Program-made: the position numbers and the translations under genes
In this document: piece after piece, positions 18,784 through 27,076 of the stretch
Layout of the letters: every line of letters starts with the position of its first letter
Numbering within the stretch: position 1 is the first letter of the stretch
Source of the DNA: Lactobacillus sp. PV012
Lineage (GTDB): Bacteria > Bacillota > Bacilli > Lactobacillales > Lactobacillaceae
Direction: 5' to 3'
DNA: 64,000 nucleotides
Assembly (NCBI RefSeq): GCF_014522325.1
Contig: NZ_CP041983.1
Span: 186,001 to 250,000 of the forward strand
The notes under the pieces: generated by a model
Told to the model about the DNA's origin: nothing
The model's database searches: none
What the model saw: only the letters and a program-made list of their open reading frames with translations

Positions 18784-19542
18784 GTGAGTACTTTAGTAGC
18801 TTTGTTAATTTTTTTACTAGTATTAATTGTGTTGGTAGGAGGAAAGACAGGCCTAAAAAGTTATTTAAGCATTGTAATTAATACTTGTTTAATAATTTTA
18901 GTGGGTCTCTTGATTTCCTGGGGCATAAATATTTTTTGGATTGGGGTAATTTTTATTCCTTTAAAATTATTGACAATCATCTATTTGGGTACTCATGATT
19001 ATTCTTTAGCGAAGAATTCGTTTTTAACGGCGTTATTTGTAAGCTTAATTGTAATTGCAATAATTTTAATATTCCAGTCCTTGGCCCAAAGCGCTGGTTT
19101 TGGAGACCAAGCAAGTGAAGAATTAGTGGGATTATCTGTTAATGTAGGAATAAGTTTCCCACAAATTGCGATTATTGTAGCTATTTTTTCAACTTTGGGA
19201 GCAATTGCAGAAGCAAGTGTAGCAATCAGTGCAGGGTTGCTTGAATTAAAGCACCATGATCCAAGCATAAATCGGGATGAAATTTTAAAAAATGGTAACT
19301 TACTTGGAAAAGATGTTTTAGCTACTGCCCTCAATACAATTTTATTTGGGATGTTTGGAAGTTTTTTACCACTATTTATTTGGTATATGCGGCTTAATTA
19401 TTCCCTTTTTGAAATTTTAAATGATAAACTTTTTATAAGTGAAAGTTTAATTATTATGTATTCATTTATTGGCGTTTTGTTAACAGTTCCGCTGACAACC
19501 CATTTGCTGGCTCACACTTTAACACAAACTAACAAAAAGTGA
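18784..19542 (+). CDS. YibE/F-like membrane protein (second of pair)
   Basis: A 252-residue protein composed almost wholly of hydrophobic helices, corresponding to the membrane half of the YibE/F family without the extracellular domain. It begins at GTG 18784, two bases after the stop of its partner, with the AAAGG of the partner's terminal codons as ribosome site; this spacing implies translational coupling. Conserved-looking helices include SVNVGISFPQIAIIVAIFSTLGAIAEASV. An esterase-like gene follows 7 nt later. Confidence 0.85.
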   Translation: MSTLVALLIFLLVLIVLVGGKTGLKSYLSIVINTCLIILVGLLISWGINIFWIGVIFIPLKLLTIIYLGTHDYSLAKNSFLTALFVSLIVIAIILIFQSLAQSAGFGDQASEELVGLSVNVGISFPQIAIIVAIFSTLGAIAEASVAISAGLLELKHHDPSINRDEILKNGNLLGKDVLATALNTILFGMFGSFLPLFIWYMRLNYSLFEILNDKLFISESLIIMYSFIGVLLTVPLTTHLLAHTLTQTNKK

Positions 19543-19549
19543 GGTAAAT

Positions 19550-20371
19550 ATGGAAGTTCAAGAATTAAAGCTAACTAATTTTAATAACCGTGAATTTAGC
19601 GTTACCTACTATCAATTACAAAAAAATCCTAGTTTGGTAATGAAAAAAAGACCATTAATGCTTATTTTCCCTGGTGGATATTTTACCCATCTTTCTTTAA
19701 GAGAAGGAGAACCTGTGGCAATGGCCTACGCTAGTTATGGGTTTGATTGTGCGATAGTTTCGTATAATTTATTAACAGATCCAGGAAAAATTTATCCTGA
19801 TGCTGCTTTAAGTGGCTTAACTGCTTTGAAATATTTCCGAGAGCATAGTGAAGAATTAGGTATTAATCCTAATCAAATTATAACGATTGGTTTTTCAGCT
19901 GGTGGTAGTGTAGTAAGTGCAATGAATGTAATGGCGGAAAATCCTAAATGGGGCAAAAAGTATGGCTTCACACATGAACAAGTAGCACCTAACGCTACCA
20001 TTTTGGGTTACCCTCTGATTAATATCAAAGAAGTTAGTGTGCCAATTACCCCGGAAGCAGAAACTAAGCTGCCTACAGATCCAGAATTACTTAATACAGC
20101 TTTAGGTGTTACTAAGCAAACCCCACCAACTTTTATTTTTCAAGCAGATAATGATCCTGTAGTTTATATCAATAATTCAATTGAATACATTACAGCTTTG
20201 CGTAATCATAATGTGCCTTTTGAAGCCCATTTATTTGATCATGGCCGTCATGGCTTTTCTTTGGCTCGACCAGACTTAGAAACACAAGGGAAAAGTTGGC
20301 AGGTAAATTCTCATGTAGCCCATTGGTTCAATTTAAGTATTGAGTGGCTAGAAGATCTAAAAATCAAGTAA
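19550..20371 (+). CDS. Alpha/beta hydrolase, BD-FAE/Aes-type esterase
   Basis: A 273-residue cytosolic serine hydrolase. An oxyanion block LIFPGGYFTHLS (about 39-50) precedes the nucleophile elbow IGFSAGGS with Ser near 123; candidate triad Asp in QADNDPVV (about 200) and His in DHGRHGFSL (about 229). All three triad positions look intact. GAGG precedes the ATG. It follows the YibE/F pair by 7 nt and shares their terminator, so it is probably the third gene of that operon; no known pathway links them. Confidence 0.88.
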   Translation: MEVQELKLTNFNNREFSVTYYQLQKNPSLVMKKRPLMLIFPGGYFTHLSLREGEPVAMAYASYGFDCAIVSYNLLTDPGKIYPDAALSGLTALKYFREHSEELGINPNQIITIGFSAGGSVVSAMNVMAENPKWGKKYGFTHEQVAPNATILGYPLINIKEVSVPITPEAETKLPTDPELLNTALGVTKQTPPTFIFQADNDPVVYINNSIEYITALRNHNVPFEAHLFDHGRHGFSLARPDLETQGKSWQVNSHVAHWFNLSIEWLEDLKIK

Positions 20372-20373
20372 AC

Positions 20374-20411
20374 AAAAAACATGAATCTTTGGAAAAGGAT
20401 TCATGTTTTTT
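20374..20411. terminator. Bidirectional terminator
   Basis: Stem of about 16 bp (AAAAAACATGAATC... paired with GATTCATGTTTTTT) between the convergent esterase and GH31 genes. Confidence 0.88.
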
Positions 20412-20414
20412 GCT

Positions 20415-23400
20415 TTAATCTTTAGCAGTGAAGAAGAAGATTTCTTTAGCAGATGCATAACCATCTGTAGTAAGTAAAACACGCAGTTTAATTGCTTTAG
20501 CACTTAGATCGCGCATTCCAATTACTTTGTTTTTAGCGTCATTAGGCCAATTAAATTCTTTACTAAAGTCTTCAAAGTGTTCGCCGTCTTTAGAAATGGC
20601 ATATTGAACACGTAATAAATGTCCTTTATGATCTCGTGAACGCGGAATGTAAACCATTCGGCTAAGTTTGTAGAGATTATCAAAGGTAAAAGTTAATTCT
20701 AAGGGATGGTCAGGAGAAACTTTTTCACTAGTTAACCATTCACTACCTAAGCGAAGATCAGTTAAGTTAGCTAATGGAAATTCATCTTCAGAAGCTAAAT
20801 TACTCTTTACCTGTAGGTTTTTGATAGCATAATCAAGTTGATCGGGCTTAGTCATCGTTCCAAAATACTCAGTCCAGTCAGACACTTTGTTGCCAATCTT
20901 GTTTCTAATGCGGAAACGATAACGTGTATTTGGCGTTAATTCATGGAAAGTGAAAGTATTACCAGTAATATTAGTGTGAATAATACCATTAACTTCAATA
21001 TCAGCCATTAACTTATGATTACTATTAAATTGCTGATTAATCCAAGAGACAGTAATACTCCGCGAAGATAGACGATCGGTTAAAATTGATGCACTGCGTG
21101 GCGCAACCATCGCAGAATCAATAATGGCATGGTTTTCTAATTGATTACCATAGTTAAAATTATCTACTTTAATGGTGATTTCATCTTCGGAAATATCATG
21201 ACTTTTGACTTTGATTAAAAGTGCAGGTTGAAGTTGACCAGTAAAGTTGCCAAATTGTTTAAATGGCATGTAATCTTGCTTAAAGAAATAGCCTGTTGAA
21301 GCTTCATGGAAGTCGGCTTCATTTTTGTATTCAGGAAGGTCGATCAAAGTATCGTTAATGTAAGCTTCTACATGTCCTGGGTAATGATCGGCCATAATAG
21401 TTAAGGCAGTTGTTTGACTAAGAGCAAGTTTAGAATAAGAACCAGTAGTTGGTTTAACTACAACTTTTAATTTAACGCCATCAAGTTCACTAGTAACTTG
21501 AGTTTGAGCAGCTTCGCCTTGTTGGTATTTAGTACTAATGCCGTCATCATCGTAAAGGATATTAGAACTCTTGCCTTGAGGAAAGATCATCATTTTGCGC
21601 AAACTTTGTTGAATAATTGCCCCTCCACGAACAAAAACAGGTAAGTGCCATAAAGGATAAACAAGTTGTGAGTAATAACGTCCACCAAGAAATTTTTGAC
21701 CAGTTAAGGCATCTACCCACATTGTACGGTGATTAGGAAGGTAAAGGTCATCTTTAATTGAATTACCATTTCCATCTTCACGACCATTGGTAATAGGCGC
21801 AATTAAGAAATTATCCCCGAGCATAAATTCATGTTTTATTTGACTGGTATAATTAATTTTTTCATGTGGAAATGATAAAAAGAGAGCTCTAACTACTGGC
21901 ATCCCATTTTGGGCCTGCCGAGTTAGTGAGTATAAATAAGGAGCAAGTTGTATGCGTAGCTTAAGATAAGCTTGATTGATCTTAGAAATTTTAGAATTGT
22001 AGGCAAATGGTGTTTTTGCGGTTGTTCCATCCCCATCGATACTAAATAAAAGAGGAGTAAATACTTTCCATTGTAAATCACGTACACTAACTTGAGCGTT
22101 CCCACCGCTGAAGCGTCCATCAATTGCACTTCCGATATTAGGTTGTCCAGAAAGGGATAAGCCAATAAAACTACTTATCTGGGTAGCGATTTGTTCCCAT
22201 TCACCACCTACTCCTCCCAGGTAAGTGGTGGCTAAAGTTTGAATTGCACTCCAGCCATTAGTGGCCATTACCCAAGGACGACCATCATCATTTTTTTGGA
22301 CTAAGTTGTTGCTGATTTTAGCGATATTTTGGAGTAATTTGCTGTTGCCAATTTTGGGAGAATCAGTTTTTGCAATTACTAAATCAGGATTAGCCCCCTT
22401 TGGTAAGTGATTATAATATCCTACAGTAATCCCCTTTTCTTGGGCAAAGTCGCTAAAGCTTTTAACTTGTTCTTCATCAAGGGGACTGTCGCTTTGATAG
22501 TCAGGAACAATCCATTTTAACGGAAGATTTTTGGCAAGATAGCGTTCAATCATTGCTCGAGCAGAAAATTGATAGTATTGGTTACCATTAAGGTCGGCAG
22601 GATAAACTTTTTCACTATCATCTTTACTTGCTCTTTGGTAATTAATCCCATCTTCAAATTTAATAGCACTCCGTTCTTTAGGATCAGCGCTTTTCCAAAA
22701 AGTATCAGAGAAATTACCAATATAGCCCAAGCCAAGGGCGTATTTAGGTAAAAAGAGTGGGGTACCAGTTAAGACGTAATATTGTTTGATTAGATCAGCA
22801 GGTGTATCCCCAATTAAGTAAAAGGTATCATAAATTGGCGTGTTATGGGTGATAACGGCTTCCGTGTCATCATCAGCTCCAAAGTTGTAAACACCATTTT
22901 TCCAAGTGTTGCGCAATTCCGCAAAACCAGCATTGGACCAAAAGAAACTTTCAGGTAAGGCTACTCCATCTGGACCTGTTAAGTTGGTATTAGCTATTTC
23001 AATTTTGTGGCCTTTATGACTAAAGTGACCGTTTTGCATTCCACCTCCGTAATAGAATTCATTTTTATTTTGAATTAAAATTTCGGTACTTGAATGAGGT
23101 CCGATTTGCAAAGGCATTTTTTGTCTTAAACGGTAACGGTGAAGATTATCATCAAAAATGCTGAAAAGAGCAGGATTTTTTTGAAGACGAAGTGAATAGT
23201 GGGCGCTTTTTATGGTAAAAGTTTCATCAGTGGTTAATAACTGTGATTCTTCAAAGGGTGTCAGGCTAAAATCCTTGATTGGGATAGTTAATTCAGGATC
23301 TAAGGGAGCAAATTTTTCACTTGGATCTAAAATTAGACGAAATATTCCATTGCTTACAATATAGAGACGCGCCTTTTCTCCAGAGGCAAATTGTAATTCA

Positions 23401-23474
23401 TAAAAACGTGTCCCTTTGGCGACACTAACTAACCGACTAACAGAATGTTCTTGTAGATTATTTAATTCAGACAT
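20415..23474 (-). CDS. GH31 family glycosidase-like protein with FN3 and F5/8C domains
   Basis: A 1019-residue protein without signal peptide, so cytosolic. Order: N-terminal beta domain (1-230), GH31 barrel (about 235-600), beta domains, a fibronectin III domain (about 770-860) and a C-terminal F5/8-type C/CBM32-like domain (about 880-1015). The barrel segment GLSLSGQPNIGSAIDG and RDLQWKVFTP match the GH31 branch that includes alpha-GalNAc-releasing enzymes. D371 in AKTDSP fits the nucleophile. The expected acid/base Asp (family TGDQ) reads LGGV with Gly421. Divergence from nagA supports an amino-sugar substrate, but activity is uncertain. Confidence 0.82.
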   Translation of the reverse strand: MSELNNLQEHSVSRLVSVAKGTRFYELQFASGEKARLYIVSNGIFRLILDPSEKFAPLDPELTIPIKDFSLTPFEESQLLTTDETFTIKSAHYSLRLQKNPALFSIFDDNLHRYRLRQKMPLQIGPHSSTEILIQNKNEFYYGGGMQNGHFSHKGHKIEIANTNLTGPDGVALPESFFWSNAGFAELRNTWKNGVYNFGADDDTEAVITHNTPIYDTFYLIGDTPADLIKQYYVLTGTPLFLPKYALGLGYIGNFSDTFWKSADPKERSAIKFEDGINYQRASKDDSEKVYPADLNGNQYYQFSARAMIERYLAKNLPLKWIVPDYQSDSPLDEEQVKSFSDFAQEKGITVGYYNHLPKGANPDLVIAKTDSPKIGNSKLLQNIAKISNNLVQKNDDGRPWVMATNGWSAIQTLATTYLGGVGGEWEQIATQISSFIGLSLSGQPNIGSAIDGRFSGGNAQVSVRDLQWKVFTPLLFSIDGDGTTAKTPFAYNSKISKINQAYLKLRIQLAPYLYSLTRQAQNGMPVVRALFLSFPHEKINYTSQIKHEFMLGDNFLIAPITNGREDGNGNSIKDDLYLPNHRTMWVDALTGQKFLGGRYYSQLVYPLWHLPVFVRGGAIIQQSLRKMMIFPQGKSSNILYDDDGISTKYQQGEAAQTQVTSELDGVKLKVVVKPTTGSYSKLALSQTTALTIMADHYPGHVEAYINDTLIDLPEYKNEADFHEASTGYFFKQDYMPFKQFGNFTGQLQPALLIKVKSHDISEDEITIKVDNFNYGNQLENHAIIDSAMVAPRSASILTDRLSSRSITVSWINQQFNSNHKLMADIEVNGIIHTNITGNTFTFHELTPNTRYRFRIRNKIGNKVSDWTEYFGTMTKPDQLDYAIKNLQVKSNLASEDEFPLANLTDLRLGSEWLTSEKVSPDHPLELTFTFDNLYKLSRMVYIPRSRDHKGHLLRVQYAISKDGEHFEDFSKEFNWPNDAKNKVIGMRDLSAKAIKLRVLLTTDGYASAKEIFFFTAKD

Positions 23475-23563
23475 AATTTTATTCCTATAAAACTAATTTT
23501 TTCTATAATTTCAAGTATTTATAGTTCCATTATAGCGGAAATCAAAAAGTATTTCTTTTTCGT

Positions 23564-23593
23564 TTGACATTCTTGGAAAAAATAGCCTATTAT
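23564..23593 (+). promoter_or_regulatory. nagA promoter
   Basis: TTGACA at 23564-23569, an 18-nt spacer and TATTAT at 23588-23593, placing the start near 23600, about 38 nt before the nagA ATG. Confidence 0.75.
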
Positions 23594-23601
23594 TTAGTTA
23601 A

Positions 23602-23613
23602 AAGGTCTATACC
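23602..23613. promoter_or_regulatory. Candidate NagR/DasR-type (dre) operator
   Basis: AGGTCTATACCA at the predicted transcription start matches the GntR-family amino-sugar operator (TGGTCTATACCA-like dre sites of B. subtilis NagR/YvoA and Streptomyces DasR). The position over +1 suits repression relieved by GlcN-6-P or GlcNAc-6-P. A HutC-subfamily GntR gene lies 2.7 kb away (26333-27067), a possible but unproven partner. Confidence 0.55.
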
Positions 23614-23637
23614 AAAGATATAAGTGAGGGAAAATAA

Positions 23638-24795
23638 ATGTCATATTATATTCATGCAGATAAATTCTTTTTGGAAAATCGGACTGAAAGTGGAGGGTAC
23701 CTAGAAGTTCAAGATAATGGCAAGTTTGGTTTTTACTTGCGTGAGGATCAAAAGCCACTGACAGCAGAAATCAAAGAATTTCCAGGGAAATGGGTCGCAC
23801 CAGGGTTAGTTGATACTCATATTCATGGCTCACTTCATGAAGATGTTATGAAAAGCAATTGGGAAGGGATTAACAAAATTTCAGAAGGATTGCTGAGCGC
23901 AGGGGTAACAAGCTGGCTACCAACTACGGTAACGGCAGCAGATAGTGAATTAACTCGCGTATGCAAGATGTTTGCAGACCATCAAGGTCAAGAAACAGGG
24001 GCTAAAATTCAGGGGATTCACTTTGAGGGTCCATTTTTTACAACGGAACATGCTGGAGCAGAAAATCCTAAATATATGTTAGACCCCGATATTGATTTAC
24101 TAAGAAAATGGCGTCAGGCATCTAATAAGATGTTGATTAAGATTTCACTAGCTCCTGAACGCAAGGGTGCACCTGAGTTTGTTAGAGCTGCTGTTAAAGA
24201 AGGCATGGTAGTTGCTCTAGGGCACTCAAGTGCTAGTTTTGAAAAAGCAATTGCCTGCGTAGAGGCAGGAGCTAGCGTTTTTACACATGCTTATAATGGA
24301 ATGGATACGATGAGCCAACATGCTCCTAGTTTAGTGGGAGCAGCCTTTAGTTCACGTTTGACTACTGCGGAATTGATTTGTGATGGGCATCATGTTCAAG
24401 AACCAGCTGTTAGAGCTTTGATTAATGCTAAGGGATGCGAACATATTGCATTGATTACTGATTGTATGGAGGCTGGGATGATGCCAGATGGTGATTACAT
24501 GTTGGGAGAATTACCAGTTTATGTAAAAGATGGCATGGCTCGTTTAAAAAATGGTGATAATTTAGCTGGTAGTATTCTTCAATTAAAAGATGGTGTAAAA
24601 AATGTAGTTGATTGGAATATTGCAACTGCTGAAGATGCAATTATGATGGCAACTTATGTGCCTGCCAAAAGTAGTAAGATTTTAGAAAAATGTGGCTCAA
24701 TCATGCCTGATAAACCTGCTGACTTTTTAATTCTTAATCCTGATTTAACTTTAAAGCAAACTTATCTAAATGGAGAATTAAGATACCAAGCATAA
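23638..24795 (+). CDS. nagA: N-acetylglucosamine-6-phosphate deacetylase
   Basis: Cytosolic amidohydrolase converting GlcNAc-6-P to GlcN-6-P and acetate, for amino-sugar catabolism and wall recycling. The 385 residues show the amidohydrolase metal motif VDTHIHGS (about 60-67), IHFEGPFFT (metal Glu, about 127-135), LGHSSA (about 194), THAYNGM (about 221-227) and the catalytic TDCMEAG (about 279-285). Length is normal. GAGGGAAAATAA precedes the ATG. It is divergent from the GH31 gene, with a candidate amino-sugar operator at its promoter. Confidence 0.95.
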   Translation: MSYYIHADKFFLENRTESGGYLEVQDNGKFGFYLREDQKPLTAEIKEFPGKWVAPGLVDTHIHGSLHEDVMKSNWEGINKISEGLLSAGVTSWLPTTVTAADSELTRVCKMFADHQGQETGAKIQGIHFEGPFFTTEHAGAENPKYMLDPDIDLLRKWRQASNKMLIKISLAPERKGAPEFVRAAVKEGMVVALGHSSASFEKAIACVEAGASVFTHAYNGMDTMSQHAPSLVGAAFSSRLTTAELICDGHHVQEPAVRALINAKGCEHIALITDCMEAGMMPDGDYMLGELPVYVKDGMARLKNGDNLAGSILQLKDGVKNVVDWNIATAEDAIMMATYVPAKSSKILEKCGSIMPDKPADFLILNPDLTLKQTYLNGELRYQA

Positions 24796-24797
24796 AG

Positions 24798-24830
24798 AAA
24801 AGGAATAGCTTTGAGAAAGCTATTCCTTTT
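24798..24830. terminator. Bidirectional terminator between nagA and ntd
   Basis: A 15-bp stem (24798-24812 with 24816-24830) and 3-nt loop with flanking A and T runs. Confidence 0.88.
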
Positions 24831-24841
24831 AATCTTCTCTT

Positions 24842-25318
24842 TTAATAAACTGCACCATCGTAAAAGCCAAAGCGAGGTTGATTAAAATTGAAATCTTTTA
24901 AATCACTCATTTTAATAATGTTGTCTGCTACTCCCCAGCTCATTAGGTTAATTGACTCGCCAAATAAGTCGTCTGGAATTACTAAAAGAATGTATTTACC
25001 TTGTCCATGTGCATAGCCAAGTTCCATTCCTAAACCAACATCTTCTTCTTTAGGTACATAAACTCCAAGCATCACATCACTAGTTTTAATTCCGATTAAA
25101 TCACCATTGTAGGTTGCTTGAGCCCATTCTTTATCATGAAGGTATTCTGGGTGTTCATCAACGCGAATACCTTTGTATTGGTTTTGAAGAGGTACATAAC
25201 TATTTTCTAAATCAATAGTAGGATTTTCCTTCAAAGCTTTCATTGCATCGTTGTATGCCTTGTTTTGAGTGTCAGTAAACCAACCAGCACCAAAATAAAC
25301 AGTTTTTTGGTTAGACAT
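24842..25318 (-). CDS. ntd: Nucleoside 2-deoxyribosyltransferase
   Basis: Cytosolic enzyme exchanging bases between deoxyribonucleosides, a hallmark of lactobacilli that depend on DNA precursor salvage. The 158-residue protein opens KTVYFGAGWFTDTQNKAY and has LGVYVPKEEDVGLGMELGYA with Glu99, the residue aligning to the catalytic Glu98 of the L. leichmannii enzyme; the C-terminus FGFYDGAVY is also characteristic. I start at ATG 25318; an in-frame extension to 25366 would add 16 hydrophobic residues absent from the family. The AAAGG site stands 13 nt from the ATG. Confidence 0.95.
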   Translation of the reverse strand: MSNQKTVYFGAGWFTDTQNKAYNDAMKALKENPTIDLENSYVPLQNQYKGIRVDEHPEYLHDKEWAQATYNGDLIGIKTSDVMLGVYVPKEEDVGLGMELGYAHGQGKYILLVIPDDLFGESINLMSWGVADNIIKMSDLKDFNFNQPRFGFYDGAVY

Positions 25319-25505
25319 GAGTTTAAACAACCTTTCTTTTAATAAAACTAACTTTAGTATCAGCATAACAAAAAAATTTTAGAGATAATAGACTTGACAT
25401 TTTTTAGGTGATTTTTCGATTTTTTAATTAACTTAGATTATAATGGATAAGAAAAGAGAAGTTTTTAATAATTTGAATAAAAATCTAATATAAGGAACCA
25501 ATTTT

Positions 25506-26012
25506 ATGACAAAAGAACTTTTTAGTAAAGACGCTGTATTTGTGAGTGAAAAAGAAAACCAGAGTGAAGTTTTTAAAGAAGTCGTACCAAAATTACAAAA
25601 ACTTGGTCTGGTAAAAGAAGATTTTTTAGAAAATCTATTAACTAGAGAAGATAAATACCCAACTGGAATTTCTTTGCGACCACTTTCACGCCAATTACCG
25701 AATATTGCAATTCCTCATACTGAGGGGAAATATGTTAATACTTCAATGATTATTCCAATTGCCTTGAAGAAAAATATTGAATTTAAAAATATGGTTAATC
25801 CCCCTGAAGACTTGCCTGTTAAATTTATGTTTATGATTTTAAGTGAAGATTCAGATATTCATGCAAAAATTTTGGGTGATATTATGGATTTTTTATCAGA
25901 ACAATCAGCTGAAGATTTAATAGAGTTGTTTAATAGCAAAACTCCAGCAGAGGTTTATAACTATCTGAAGAGCAACTTCAACTTTAGAAAGAGTGTGGAA
26001 GCGATTGGATAA
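25506..26012 (+). CDS. PTS EIIA domain protein, fructose/galactitol type
   Basis: A 168-residue phosphocarrier domain. The motif NIAIPHTEG places the phosphorylatable His at residue 71, and the flanking strands (MIIPIALKKNIEF, VKFMFMILSEDSDIHAKILGDIMDFL) match EIIA of the Fru/Gat class. It overlaps a IIB-like gene, but no membrane IIC gene is nearby, so it may act in regulation or on a permease elsewhere. AAGGAACC precedes the ATG. Divergent from ntd. Confidence 0.88.
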   Translation: MTKELFSKDAVFVSEKENQSEVFKEVVPKLQKLGLVKEDFLENLLTREDKYPTGISLRPLSRQLPNIAIPHTEGKYVNTSMIIPIALKKNIEFKNMVNPPEDLPVKFMFMILSEDSDIHAKILGDIMDFLSEQSAEDLIELFNSKTPAEVYNYLKSNFNFRKSVEAIG

Positions 26013-26319
26013 GTTAAAAATCTTAGTAGCAACTGGAGCAGGTCAAAAAGCTAATGAGTGGATTAAAGAAGTTGTAGAAGGAACTTTTAAGCAAGAAGTT
26101 TTAGTGGATACAGCAGATTTTTCAACAGTAACTGAAACTGTACTCAACCATTACGATGCGTTTTTAACTGCTCCTAAACATGTCTTTAAACTTAAAACTC
26201 AGACTCCAATTGTTGAAGCTAGCGGAATTTTATATCGAGTGCCATCACTAGGTCGAGCTTGTTTAGAGGATATAGCTGAATTGCTCAAAAAGACAGAAAA
26301 AAAGCGTTCGTCAAACTAA
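25993..26319 (+). CDS. PTS EIIB-like protein (galactitol type) without the active Cys
   Basis: A 108-residue protein with the IIB fold pattern: KLKILVATGAGQKANEW at the N-terminus where functional IIB proteins read KIIVACGSGVATS, then VEASGILYRVPSLG. The phospho-Cys position is Thr14; the only Cys is in the last helix. It starts at GTG 25993 inside the IIA gene (20-nt overlap); TTG 26005 is an alternative. By family knowledge it could not carry a Cys phosphate, so a sensor or scaffold role with the IIA partner is more likely than transport. Confidence 0.7.
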   Translation: MWKRLDKLKILVATGAGQKANEWIKEVVEGTFKQEVLVDTADFSTVTETVLNHYDAFLTAPKHVFKLKTQTPIVEASGILYRVPSLGRACLEDIAELLKKTEKKRSSN

Positions 26320-26334
26320 AGACGAATGCTTTTT
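26299..26334. terminator. Bidirectional terminator
   Basis: A 14-bp stem (26299-26312 with 26321-26334, one G-U) and 8-nt loop between the PTS-like pair and the convergent GntR unit. Confidence 0.85.
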
Positions 26335-27067
26335 AGTTATTTTGGGGATAATTAGGACTAGAAAAAACTAGAGAAAAGGCATCCCAGCGAATGTAAGCCA
26401 CATGATAATAGAGCGGGGTAGAAGTTGTTTGAGAAACAATTGTTTTTTCTTGATTAACTACTAAAGAAGAAGGTTCAATTTTTAAATTTGCACTTACTTC
26501 TTCAGTAGGATGAACGATAGTTAATTTATCGGAAAATGGTTCATCTTCTAAATGGATGTTTAACTTATTCTTAAGTAAGTAAAAGATGCTCTCAAAATTA
26601 TTTTTATCTTTTAAAAGATCGTCTTCTACTTCATCAGCAGGAAGATAAGTAAAGTAAACAGCAAATGGTTGTCCCTCTTTGTAACGAATACGCTTAACAA
26701 GATAGTAGTGATCGTTAGGAGTTAATTTTAACTTGTTAAGGATAGTGGGATTGTTGCCTTCAACTACATCTAAAACTGTCATTTTGTCATAAGGTTCTTT
26801 TTCTGAGTTGATGCTATTTCCACGAACACTTAAATGCACCAAACTACCACCTAAAGAATAAGAGACAAAGGTCCCTTTACCTTGGTAGCGAACTAAGAAT
26901 CCTTCTACAACTAATTCTCGTAATGCGCGAATTACTGTGATTGAAGAGACATTAAATTTGTCTTTTAGATCGGCTTCACTATAAAAACGATCACCATATT
27001 TAAACTTACCACTTTTAATTTCTTGTTTTAATTTATTTTGAATTTCAACATACTTCGGCATAGCCAT
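26333..27067 (-). CDS. GntR family (HutC subfamily) regulator with UTRA domain
   Basis: A 244-residue one-component regulator. Residues 1-75 form the GntR winged helix (YGDRFYSEADLKDKFNVSS, then VIRALRELVVEGFLVRYQGKGTFVS); residues about 95-235 form the UTRA effector domain that binds sugar phosphates or amino acids in this subfamily. It lies 9 nt downstream of the phosphatase gene on the same strand, so both are one operon. It could regulate that operon, the neighbouring PTS-like pair or the dre-like site at nagA; the sequence does not decide. Confidence 0.85.
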   Translation of the reverse strand: MAMPKYVEIQNKLKQEIKSGKFKYGDRFYSEADLKDKFNVSSITVIRALRELVVEGFLVRYQGKGTFVSYSLGGSLVHLSVRGNSINSEKEPYDKMTVLDVVEGNNPTILNKLKLTPNDHYYLVKRIRYKEGQPFAVYFTYLPADEVEDDLLKDKNNFESIFYLLKNKLNIHLEDEPFSDKLTIVHPTEEVSANLKIEPSSLVVNQEKTIVSQTTSTPLYYHVAYIRWDAFSLVFSSPNYPQNN

Positions 27068-27076
27068 CGTATTAAA

